Shown here one piece after another: positions 12,439-22,842 of a DNA stretch of 64,000 nt (position 1 is the first letter of the stretch; each line of letters begins with the position of its first letter). Below the pieces are notes generated by a model. It did no database searches and was not told where the DNA came from. It worked only from the letters and a program-made list of their open reading frames with translations. The position numbers were made by a program, and so were the translations under genes. The stretch covers positions 94,407 through 158,406 of the forward strand of contig JACYXH010000795.1 of NCBI GenBank assembly GCA_026745465.1. Direction: 5' to 3'. This DNA comes from Lota lota (Eukaryota > Chordata > Actinopteri > Gadiformes > Lotidae).

Positions 12439-12440
<2 letters not shown>

Positions 12441-12551
12441 GTGTGCGGGTATCCTGAGGCTGCTGGTTATGCAGTTGATGCGACTGGAGGATGTGGCTGA
12501 GGGGCGGCTGCTGAGGAGCCCGTTCAGCCTGGACGCGTCCCCAGAGACCAG
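12441..12551 (+). pseudogene. PARP4-like penultimate exon
   Basis: The exon lies between a TAG acceptor (fused to the GT microsatellite) and a GTCTCT donor. It reads CAGILRLLVMQLMRLEDVAE and onward to SPETR. By recall this matches the helix just before the extreme C-terminus of PARP4, the vault-associated mono/poly-ADP-ribosyltransferase. Its phase (2 nt carried over) fits the terminal exon at 13037. No PARP catalytic, BRCT, VIT or VWA exon is in the window, so this is a detached 3' fragment. In units B and C only its first 18 bases survive. Confidence 0.6.
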
Positions 12552-13036
12552 GTCTCTGCCCAGCCCTCACGGAGCACCCTGACACCACATGGCCAGCTCA
12601 CGCCCTCCACTCATATCCTGTCACCCAAACACTAGCGCCACCGCCAGTTTCATTTCTGTAGTTGAGTTTATTGTTTGCAGAACAAAATAGTTCAAAATAA
12701 GTAGACAGGCATAAAAACGGACAAACAGAACAAAGGGCTTATACAGCTGCCAGGTACTTCACCCATATAAATAAGTAAGGAAATACTAAAAACAAAACAA
12801 ATACACTACAAAATGGATAATTATAATTATAATCATAATAAATTAAAGGAAACAGAAAAACAGAAACAGAATACATAACATCATGAAAAGTAAGTTGACT
12901 GACTCCCAGCTTAGCGATGCTGCTAGGGTCTGCAGGGGATAAGGATGGCGGGGAACATCATTTTAGCACACACTCCACTAACATATGTATTGGAAGGGTG
13001 TGTGTGGGCTAAGCCTAAAGAAGCATCTTGTTGCAG

Positions 13037-13247
13037 ATGTGCCGAGCGCTGGCGTGCCGTGAAGCGAGCGGTGGACTGGGTGCGCTGGGCCGACCACCAG
13101 TACCCATGCATCTACAGCCGGCTGGAGTTTGGACGGAGCTGGGAGTCGTCCACGCGCCAGCTTCTCGGCTATGAGCAGCGCCCGGCCGCCTCACCCCTCA
13201 GCGGGCTCATCCCCTGGAGGGCCTCGCCCCTCCTGGAGGTCCAGTGA
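13037..13247 (+). pseudogene. PARP4-like terminal exon, copy 1 (unit A)
   Basis: A 211-nt exon after the acceptor ttgttgcag reads RCAERWRAVKRAVDWVRW and onward to PLLEVQ and TGA. The spacing of Trp residues and the YPCIYSRLEFGRSW and RQLLGYE segments resemble the C-terminus of vertebrate PARP4, from my memory of the human protein. GC content is much higher than in the flanks. It sits 1.65 kb upstream of lectin A in the same orientation. The upstream exons needed for a working protein are missing, so it is probably a duplicated 3' end. It may still supply sequence to chimeric transcripts. Confidence 0.65.
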
Positions 13248-14807
13248 AACCAAGACAAGATGCTGAATGATTAGAGGTTTTTGTCGTACATCTTTGTTCT
13301 GTTTCACAGGTTCACTGCAAACTCACACGGGAAATGCCCATCTCACACATTTAGCACACGACTTCACACATACTTGCATTGTAACTTTTGTTAATTCCAC
13401 TATGCAACAACCATAGTACAAAAAGTACACTCAGACCCAGTAGTCAGTGGTAATCTTGGCAATCCCAACAACTGGACCTGAACTGAACCATTTTCAACTG
13501 GTTTGCAGTGCAGATTCATTTTGCATGTCATCACAGGCCCTGTTTACACAAGCGTTCAAAACCCGATTTCAAATGTTTTATGCAAAGAAAGATGTCTTCT
13601 CAGTCTGAAAAGATGGGAATACGATTCCTAGTGTAATTCAATTATCAAACATGATTCACAACATTATCCATAGTAATGTAATCTAACACAGACACTCCTC
13701 CATTTCTCAGATTATTTTGGAAAACTGAAAATTGTCATATCTAGTGGGGATCCCTTGTAAACTACACCTTTGTCTATACAGGCTCAAACAATTGTGAGTG
13801 CGTTGTGCCGTTGTTGTAAACAGATGAAGTTTTAAATCTAGGTTAAATAACTGTTGTATTCCTCTGGTGTAAACGGGGCCACAGTGTGCTGTGCTGTATT
13901 TCAGAGTTGTGTCAGTGTTCGTAGTGGGCCACGCACTGGTGGGTTCTATGTGTATTAGTGACTTTGTACCGTTGTGTGAAGGGGTTCTTTTCCACGAGTA
14001 GTTCTGGTTGTGGTTATGTGACTTGAGTTGGTAGTGTTTCAGACAGTAGATAATGTTAATGGTGATGATTGTTTAAAATTGTTCTTCAATTAAGGTTTTA
14101 AAATAGGTTTGCCCAATGCAAATGCTTCCATGTGAGTTAAATGTGATTAAAATGACCAATTAATTTAATGTTCAATAAACCATTTACCAGGAAACATGTT
14201 TCCAGAATAAGTTTAATACTAGTTAGATACTTGTTTAATAACCCTTGTATGTCGAGTCTTCTTCAAACTCTAGTAGGCTACACCTGAGAGGGACATCTAG
14301 GTCCCTTCCTGGATATCCTTTATATCTTATATAATAATCATGAATAATTATGAAATAAAATAATGAAAGTCATTGAAAACAAGACACCAACATTTGTTTT
14401 ATACTTATTTTCACAAATGGATAAACAGCAAGAAAAGATCAATTGAATTATGAGGAAGTTAATGGTTTTGAAAAAAAACAGCACAAAACACTATCTCATA
14501 AAACCCAGCAGCTCTCTCTCTCTGGTGTAACCAGGGTTGAGGGGCTATTCAAAGTTTAGTTAACAAATTTTAACTTAATTCACAAATGTCTTCCAAGTTT
14601 TTTAAACTTAGAACATGCAGTAGGCCTACCAAATCACGATGATACATCGTCATGAATCATCATGTATCATCATGATTAATCATTACACCAACATGAGTTT
14701 TTATTATTTTTTAATAAACTGAAAAGCAAAAGAAAAATTCAATTGTGACAATGCTGATGGTTGTGTGATAAAACACAAACCACAAACCACTTCCTCCTAA
14801 ACCGACT
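13248..14807. other. conserved lectin 5' flank, unit A
   Basis: This noncoding flank is repeated with high similarity at 26061-27576, at 39537-40117 plus 43048-44011, at 51757-52500 (partial) and at 62826-64000. It is AT-rich and holds no supported gene. The distal promoter elements of the lectins would lie here. Confidence 0.7.
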
Positions 14808-14814
14808 TATAAAG
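14808..14814 (+). promoter_or_regulatory. TATA box of lectin A
   Basis: TATAAAG lies 87 bases before the ATG at 14901, within a block (accgacttataaagaagac) also found before lectins B and C. The expected start site is near 14840, giving a 5' leader of about 60 bases. Confidence 0.6.
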
Positions 14815-15399
14815 AAGACGCAGTAGGCCTACCCCCCATCACATCACACCCCAGACAGCTCTCTGTCTTGGGCTTTGGCCATTACAAATCAGTCGGGACA
14901 ATGGAGGACATCTACGCCAACGTTGACATGCTTAAACCTTCGACAGCTTCACCAAACCACCCAGGTAAAACTAGTACAGATCATAACGATGACAACATCC
15001 ATAAAATTAACAATGATGATATAATTATATTTTTCCTCTAGTGTGATATTTATTTGTGTGAAACACAAACAGGTGTAGCGTCTTCCTCTCTCTGTTTGTT
15101 TCTGGACCCAGGTCCCCTGAGACCCAGAGCGATGGGAACAGGGAGGAGTTGGTCGAGACCTGCGTTACTTGGTCTGGGGCTTCTGTGTGTTATTCTTCTG
15201 GCTGGACTCCTGGTCCTTGGTTTACGATGTGAGTTTGGTTCTCGTTCATGAATAAACACCACGGTCTGAATCATTGAGGACATCCTTAAAACCTTTTTTA
15301 AATCCAAATCTATTCAGACGGGAGTTTTGGATAAACTGATTTAAAGATTTTTGTTTCTAAAGTTTCACTAAACATCAGATTTGAATCTTTGTCTAGTCC

Positions 15400-15403
<4 letters not shown>

Positions 15404-15439
<36 letters not shown>

Positions 15440-15452
15440 GGGGGGGGGGGGT
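15404..15452. repeat. (GT)n(G)n repeat in lectin A intron 2
   Basis: A GT run passes directly into about 15 consecutive G residues. The same intron carries GT runs in B and C but without the long G tail. Confidence 0.9.
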
Positions 15453-16889
15453 CCTGTTTAAACTGTAGCTGAGACACAGCTAGTTTCTGTGGTTTAAAAT
15501 TAGTGAGTATATGAATGTCTCTTCATAATTTCAGATTCCCACAGTACAGGAGCTCTCTGTGATCCAGTCTGAATTGACAGAGCGACAGAAGGAACTCTAC
15601 GCTGCTGGAGGAGAGAAACCAGCAGAATTCAAGCCTCTTCTCCCTAAAGCAGAGGTTTGATGAACTGCAGAAGGAGAACATCAAAATGAGTGAGCGTTTG
15701 CATGTAACTGTAGCGACGCTGGCTTCGTGTGTTGGTCGACCCAGAGCAGAAAGAGCCTTGAAAAGCAAAACCTTGATACGTTTGTCTAGATCCTAAACAA
15801 CTCTTTTCAAAATGTTCATGAGTATTTCTTGCATTTGTTGAAGCCTTGCTCTGCTGTGTCTCTGCTGATATGTTCTGGCAATTGCAGCACGTTTTGGGCA
15901 AAAATGCCGTTCAACGTCACAGTTTTTCTAGTTTGATAGTTTCTCACCACTGGCAGACTTTACTTCATTTTTGTGTTGAAGCCATATGAAAGCTCAGAAA
16001 ACAGACTCAATGCTCTTGCTGAGATAATGGTTACTGTCAGGCGTGTTCCAGCACCTGGGACCATTCCACACATTTACACTGATAAATATATATATATAAT
16101 ATTTTTAAACAGGCCTATTATCATTTTTGGTGTAGCGTTTTTAATATTTGAGAATGTATAAATAGGATACCTATAGATAGAGCCAGGGGTTCCTGCCCCC
16201 TGTACTGGTGCATCATAATGGGCTAGTATAGCTTATGTGGCTTGTGTAGGGCTTATGTAACAGCTGTACTGCTGGAATAGGGGATTGGGATCGGCTCATT
16301 TAGTCCCTACTTTACCTCACAGACAAAAGGTGCCCAGAGGGATGGAGGAAGTTTGAGAATTCCTGCTATCATCACTCGGACCAGCGGAATTCCTGGAATA
16401 ACAGCAGGAAGGATTGCATGGAGCGAGGAGGTGATCTGGTGGTTATAGACAGCTCCCAGGAACAGGTAACAACCCCCAGTTTGAGAACCTCTGATGGGGT
16501 TCACATATAGTTCCTTTTAAACCAATGGAATTCAGTCCTCTTTAAGTGAATCAAAAAGTGGACCAACTGAAAAATAACCTATAGTCTTTATGTTCACAAT
16601 GGCAGCTGTCCTAAAGGAAAACTCAGTTCTCTCTTTGATACACTTGAGCTCTGATGGGGTCTCAGTGGATCAGTGGATCTTGGTGTACATGCTAACATTA
16701 AGTTAAATTAGGACTTAAGGGAGCAATCAATACAGAACATATAATTAGTAATTGTTTGTTTTGCTTAATGTGTTCAAACAGAAGTTCCTCTCAGACTATA
16801 AGTACACTTTTTGGATTGGTATGAGTGACTTGGAGCAGGAAGGGACCTGGAAATGGGTTGATGGAGCACCACTGATTCTAAGGTGAGAG

Positions 16890-16924
16890 AGAACCAACTC
16901 TAAGGTGAGAGAGAGAGAGAGAGG

Positions 16925-16958
<34 letters not shown>

Positions 16959-16960
16959 CT
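16890..16960. repeat. (GA)n repeat at the exon 5 donor of lectin A
   Basis: An interrupted GA tract starts within the splice donor GTGAGAGAG of exon 5. The donor word CTAAGGTGAGAG is repeated 22 bases downstream. Confidence 0.85.
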
Positions 16961-17255
16961 ATTCTGGTCATAAACCAACCAATAATTCAAATTCGAATTG
17001 TTATATTTTATTTATTGAATTATCTGAATTGTTTCATTATACAAAGGAAATATGTCCCCAATCTGTTTCTCTGTAAGCTACTGGGAAAACAGTCAGCCTG
17101 ATAATGGCAAGAACGATCCAAAATATGGGGAAGAAGACTGTGCTCATCACTATCTTTACGGACTCATCAAGTGGAATGACATTTCCTGTGACTCCAAGCT
17201 ACGATGGATCTGTGAAAAATCTGCAGAAGACGCACAGATCTCAATGGCTCAATAA

Positions 17256-18430
17256 TCAGTGTTTATGGGTTGTCGTTGCTGGCTTGCATTTGTGTATTTT
17301 AATATCAGGATTCTGAAAATCTCATGTACCTTATTGATAGTTTGGCGTGTGCAGCAGTCATCGCTACAGTAGTTGTTGTCCCCTGGTCCTAATGCCTGCT
17401 GAGTTTTACGATAGAAAAATTCTCTCATTCTCTTTATGAATGGTGTTGAATTAAGTTGAATTCCACTTTTGAATAATATTAATAGTAATACTAAAAACTA
17501 AGTCCATTTATTTTTAGGATGACTCAATCACTCAACATGGCTCCTCAATGTATTTGAAAAAAAAATCATTAAATAATCGTCTAAAAAATAAATTAGGTAA
17601 ATACCATTTACTTCCCAATGGTTGAACACTTACTTTCTTCAAATATGCAAATGTAGTACGTTATCGAGTTGAAGGACCACTGAAGTTCCCTAAATATATC
17701 TTCATAAATATATATTTAATATATATATATATATATATATTTAATATATAAATACATATATATTCATAAATATATATTTAGAGAGAAGGGAAGTAATCCC
17801 ATGGTACCTAAAAGCATACGTAATCTTGATAACTAATGTAGTCTTTGACTTTCAGATAGGACAGAAGGAAACTGACAGGTGACTATCATGAAGGATTGCC
17901 CACTGACAGCAGCAGTGTGATTATGTTGAGTGTTATTTTAGGAAATCCAATGCAAATAAATGGAATTGAATAGATCTTTCTGGTTACAATTCCTATGCAA
18001 TCTGCACTCATTAATTTACACATATTATATATTCAACGCTGTGTGATTACAAAGGGCAGACATATCACTTTGACATCTGCTATTGAAAAGGGTACATTAA
18101 ATCACAGCCAGCCAGGACACATTCAAATATAATATATATGTATATTGTATGTATCTTGTCTTTCTACTATGAACTTATTTATCACAATTAGTTATATACA
18201 TCGAATAATAATGTGAAGCAGCTTGTCTGTGCCCTTTCCTCCTGTGTTGTCCTTGCATGAAGTCTCCACCACGTTTTCCTGTGCTGCATGGGGATGCTCC
18301 AAACGCACAGAGAAAGGAGTACAGATGTACAAATGGTTGGATCAATCTAACTAATCAAAGATTACAATGACAAAAAATACGTGAAGTTATCATATTCAAA
18401 CACTGCAATTGCATTGTTTCACAAACGAAG
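17256..18430. other. 3' flank of lectin A
   Basis: Noncoding and AT-rich. A possible polyadenylation signal (AATAAA, 17587-17592) lies about 330 bases after the stop. The region is colinear with 30186-32440 of unit B once the solo LTR at 30867 is removed. (TA)n-rich runs occur near 17705-17780. Confidence 0.6.
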
Positions 18431-18549
18431 ACCACACCATTGATGTTTGATTTATTCAAAAGAACAGAGAAATGCTTGAAAAAGATAGACAAAACTGATT
18501 TGTGTGTAAGAAGTAAACTGCCTTGAAAATACGTTCAGCTGTGTGGGGT

Positions 18550-19433
18550 CTAAAAACTGAAGTCAGCCACCATCTGTGCCGCCGGCTTATGGACCACCCT
18601 GAAGTTAAACGGCTGTAGCGCCAGATACCACCGGGTAATCCACAAGTTGGTGTCTTTCATGCGGTGGAGCCACTGCAGGGGGGCGTGGTCCGAACAGAGG
18701 GTGAACGGGCGCCCCAGGAAGTAGTAACGCAGGGCGTCGACTGCCCACTTGATCGCTAGACACTCCTTCTCCACTGTGCTGTACCTCCCCTCTCCTCTCC
18801 CCTTACGGCTGAGGTACAGCACCGAGCGGTCCGCGCCCTCCACCTCCTGGGACAACACGGTCCCCAGCCCTCTGTTTAATGCGTCCATCTGCAAGACAAA
18901 AGGAAGCTCAAAGTTAGGAGTGTGCAAGAGCGGCTTCCCGCAGAGAGCCTTTTAAACCGTCTCAAATGACGCCTGGCACTGCTTGGTCCTCTGGACCGGA
19001 TCTGAGGCACCCTTTCGGGTGAGGTAGGTCAGGGGGCTGGTCGGCTCTGAGAAGGTGGTGATGAACCGTTTGTAGTAGCCCGCCAGCCCCAGGAACGCCC
19101 TCACCAGTTTTTTGGTCTCAGGCCGTGGACCGCCTCGGTCTTCTCCACCTGCGGGCGCACCTGCCCGCCACCCAAGCGGTACCCCAGACACTGTACCTCC
19201 CTCCGTCCAATCACGCACTTCCTTGGGTTGGCCGTGAGCCCCGCTCGCCTCAGTGGCTCGAGCACAGCTGCCACCCGCTGGATGTGCTGCTGCCAGGCGT
19301 CACTATGAATAATGACATCGTCAATGTAGGCAGCCGCATATCCAGCGTGCGGACGCAGCACCCGGTCCGTGAGACGCTGGAAGGTGGCAGGGGCTCTGAA
19401 CAGCCCAAAAGGAAGCGTCCAGAATTGGAACAA
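18550..19433 (-). pseudogene. Gypsy RT-RNase H fragment
   Basis: Reverse transcriptase motifs are present: FQFWTLPFGLFRAPATFQRL, then the catalytic AAYIDDVIIHS at about 19310-19340. Next come the connection motif GLAGYYKRFI and an RNase H-like segment (FVLQMDALNRGLGTVLSQ, CLAIKWAVDALRYY). The three pieces lie in different frames (19433-19101, 19218-18952 and 18927-18550), so several indels have broken it. Confidence 0.8.
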
Positions 19434-19559
19434 ACCGTACGAAGTGGAGAAGGCAAACTTTTGCTTAGACTCTGGAGATAAGGGAATCTGCCAGTAGCCC
19501 TTGGTTAAATCCAGCGTCGTAAAAAAACGACCCGTGGCATTGGATCGAACTTTGACACG

Positions 19560-20990
19560 CTATTCACCTTGCGGTAGTCCACACAGAACTGAATGGACCC
19601 ATCGGACTTGCAAACGAGCACGAGTGCGCAAAGGCGCCCCTCCCTCCTTCACTAACCCCCCGAAGCCCGACCAATCAGTGCGTAATAGCAGGGGGCGCGA
19701 TTGGCGGGAACTAACCGCGGCCTTGACTTTATGCTTTTTCCCATCCCAACGAATTTCCACGGTCACCACTGGATATTTGGGCACATCGCCTTTAATACAC
19801 TTTATCTCCACCCACGATGCTTCCACCAGTGCCCCTGGTCGAACCAGTCTTTGGTGGATCAGGGTTTGACAACTCCCCGAGTCCAACAACGCATGATAGA
19901 TACTCCCTTGCATCCTTATCGGAATGCAGTACCTACCCTCGTGATCGGGAGAGGAGGCCGACGGCGTCGCAACCCGGACCACCTGCCCCGCCTCCATCTG
20001 GGGGCACTCCCACTGCCTGTGTCCGGGCTGGCCGGACCGCCAACATTCCTGTCCCGCCGGATGAGGGGCTCTCTGCAGGCTCGGGGTCCCAGAGGCTGAG
20101 CCCGGACCCGGAGGGAGACGAGAACGGCCCGGCAGGTTGGACCTGGGATGGGGAACCTGTGGCGGTGTCTGGGGTGCAAGAGGGTGGGTGTTAATGCGGT
20201 TGTGGGGTTGTTGGGTGTGTTCCCGGGCGCTTCCGGGGTTCTCTGTGGGCTGGGGACCGGTCGGACAGGGGGTGTGGATGGACCATCTGCCCCCGCTCTG
20301 GGCCCGGCGGGACAGCGACACATGGTCCTCTGCCAGGGTGATGGCAGCCTCCATGTCGGTGGGCTGATGGCACTGGACCCATTTGGCCGTGGCTGGGGGT
20401 AGGCCCTCGATGAATTGATCCAGCGCCACCTGGTCCACCACCTGAAGCCTGCTCCGCTCCTCTGGCCGGAGCCACCATACCGCGGCATCCACCAGCTGGT
20501 GAGCGTAGGCAAGGGTTCTAACCACGTCCTCCATACTCATTTCCTTGAAACGCCGCCGGTGGCCCTCTGGAGGCAGCCCGTGGCGGTCCAGAATCCCCCG
20601 CTTCACTGTGGCGTAGTCCCCTCATACGGTGGTTGGCAGCCCGTGGGCGGCGGTAAGGGCAGCTCCTGTCGGGAGGGGCAGCAGCCAGAGGGCCCACTCC
20701 GCCTCCTGCCACTCACACGCCGCCGCCGTCCCCTCAAATACCTCGAGATAGGCCTCCACATCGTCCTGGGGGGACATTTTTGGCAGCGCGATCTGCATCC
20801 GCGGGGTCTCCGCCGCGCCAAGGGGCCGGCCGGCCACCATGGGCTGCAAGAGCTGCCGGAGTGCCGTCTGCTCCTCGGCGTGTTGGGTGGCGATCTCCGG
20901 GAACGCCTGGGTCTGCTGTCAGTGGGCCAGGATGAAGCCTTCCTGAGTCTCCACGATCCGGCGCAGAGCCTGGGTCAGTGGCTCCTCCAT
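19560..20990 (-). pseudogene. Gypsy gag-protease fragment
   Basis: The gag start is probably the ATG at 20990 (MEEPLTQALRRIVETQEG), with a stop soon after and a frame change near 20615. The central part has a SCAN/gag-like helical segment (AYAHQLVDAAVWWLRPEE). A zinc-knuckle-like CWRSGQPGHRQWEC follows, in which the first cysteine pair is degraded. Near 19880 is the aspartic protease box ALLDSGSCQTLI. Its LDSG matches the active site of Gypsy retropepsins. Confidence 0.75.
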
Positions 20991-21800
20991 GTCTTCCTCA
21001 GGATCCCTGTTCCTTGGAATGTGTTTATATTTTTAATGCACTCTTTTCATAACAGGACAAATACAAAAATATAAATAAAGTGCAACACACACATGCATTC
21101 CCAGAGCTGCACCCACACTAGTCCACACTGGAACACTGGAGCTGTGCAGCTTAGTACCCTCACCCAGGGACCAGTCAGTACAACCAGCCTTTTAACTTGC
21201 AGCCTGTGAAACCAGCTGGTAGAATAATAGCAATAATTTCAAAGAACCTCTGATAGGTAGATCATCTTACAATAAAGGCCAATTTAATCTTAATGCAACA
21301 AAAAATGAACAGCACAGCCAATTCGTGTTGAATTGACTGTACTGTACTGTACTGCTGATGGACTGGAAGGCGCTTGGCACGCTTGTCACGTCCGCCCCTA
21401 TGGATGAAAACTTCTGAAACTGTACTTTCTTTATTTCACATGCTGAACATTATATCCTCTTGGGCCCATTATGTCCGTCATGGTAGATTTTGCTGTGTGG
21501 TGAACATTTCTTGAAAGCTTTAAAAAATGTCTTCTTCAGAACCGTAGCTTCCAATGAAAAACGGATTCATATTCATGATATATGGACGTGTCTGATGTTA
21601 AATGTAACAGAGATTTTTGATTAATTAAATTATCAAACATTATACCAACCACAAGTCAGCTTCGGAAGGGAACAGAACCTGAAACTTGGCATGCACATAG
21701 AGGACACCTTCCTAAACAGGTGACAAAAGTCTGGTGACGATATCTCAATCCATGACGTCACAGTATCAATTAAAGTCCTTGCTGTTAAGCGTAATGCACC
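20991..21800. other. intergenic, no gene seen
   Basis: Mixed noncoding sequence. The portion from about 21410 onward is colinear with 32700 onward in unit B. Confidence 0.4.
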
Positions 21801-21806
21801 ACTTTG

Positions 21807-21820
21807 CCAGCAGGTGGCAG
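21807..21820 (+). promoter_or_regulatory. CTCF-like motif
   Basis: CCAGCAGGTGGCAG fits the core CTCF consensus CCAsyAGrkGGCrs. The same word recurs at 33081-33094 in unit B, and a one-base variant at 33677-33690. Binding cannot be shown from sequence alone. Confidence 0.35.
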
Positions 21821-21851
21821 GATATCACTCATAAACGGCATCTACTATTAA

Positions 21852-21994
<143 letters not shown>

Positions 21995-22468
21995 TCTGTG
22001 TGTGTGTGTCTATGCCTTTGTGTGTGTCTCTCTGTATTGTGTGTGTGTGTGTGTTTGCGTGTGAGTGTTGGTTATGAAAGTACAAAAAAACTGTGCTGAA
22101 GAACTAAGATGGTGGATATTGCAGCACTTTTCCAGCAGTTGGCAAAATATCACAGAAAACGACATCTACTATCAAACCTGTGTGTGTGTGTGTCTCTCTC
22201 TGTCAGTTTTCTTATATTTCAAAGTATAGAAATTTGAAAAATAGAATTGGATGCATTGGTTTGAAATTTGCCCAAGGTCTCGCTTCAAGCACATAGAGGA
22301 CAACTTCCTTAACATGTGAAAAAAGTTTGGTGTCGATATCTCATTCCATGATGTCACAGTGTTAATTAAAGTCATTGCTCTGAAGCATAATGCACCATTT
22401 CGCCAGCTGATGGCAGAATATCACACAATAACTGCATCTATTATGAAACCACTGTGTCTGTGAGTGTC

Positions 22469-22476
<8 letters not shown>

Positions 22477-22527
<51 letters not shown>
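22477..22527. repeat. (GT)n microsatellite
   Basis: Second GT tract of this interval. It follows a diverged copy of the sequence that precedes the 21857 tract, so the module (about 150 bp plus GT tail) is tandemly repeated. Confidence 0.9.
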
Positions 22528-22528
<1 letters not shown>

Positions 22529-22842
22529 TCTCTCTCTATCTGTCTGTGTGTGTCTGTGCCTTTGCGTTGTTTCTCTCGATGTCTTTGTGTGTCTGTCTTT
22601 TTCTTTGTGTGTGCATGTCTGGTTCTTTATATTTAAAAATATAAAACATTTAAAAATAGAATTGGATGCATTGGTTTGACGTTCGCCTATCCAAACCGAG
22701 GCTTCTCTACAACGCAGGCTGGGCCATAATGGGGTACACACATCATTTCTCAATAGTCAGTGTTGAAGGTGGCTGTTGACACTGTATACTTTAGAAACAT
22801 AGATGGTGATTATTTTGATGTGTTTACTTCCGGTAAACAGGT

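Larger units (their letters stand above)
14901..17255 (+). pseudogene. C-type lectin receptor A, frameshifted in exon 3
   Basis: Six exons with GT-AG borders: 14901-14964, 15112-15228, 15535-15689, 16323-16465, 16782-16882 and 17078-17255. Exon 1 gives a cytoplasmic tail with MEDIYANVDMLKP, exon 2 a 21-residue membrane segment, exon 3 the stalk, and exons 4-6 a C-type lectin domain. The domain has all six cysteines, WIGM, the sugar triplet QPD, and WND. Exon 3 is 155 nt instead of 159: two 2-nt deletions, near 15539 and 15598, shift the frame and give an early TGA. Exon 3 is phase-symmetric (1-1), so skipping it would restore an in-frame, stalkless receptor. Otherwise it is a pseudogene. A short (GT)n plus G-run lies in intron 2. 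Confidence 0.8.
18550..20990 (-). mobile_element. Ty3/Gypsy retrotransposon remnant (unit A)
   Basis: A minus-strand gag-protease-RT-RNase H segment with no recognisable LTRs and no integrase. The outer flanks are shared with unit B (18360-18415 matches 32396-32442, and about 21410 matches 32700). The element therefore went in before A and B separated, and its present edges are decay or deletion edges. The corresponding place in unit B is only about 255 bases. Confidence 0.8.

Noticed and set aside
15054-15251. Single-exon membrane protein starting MCETQTG at 15054, and likewise at 27825, 44260 and 52741
   Set aside because: The frame begins in intron 1 and reads through the acceptor. The real exon 2 is spliced from the MEDIY exon.
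20137-20402. Plus-strand open frames over the Gypsy gag region
   Set aside because: They are shadows of the minus-strand gag, which carries recognisable gag and protease motifs.
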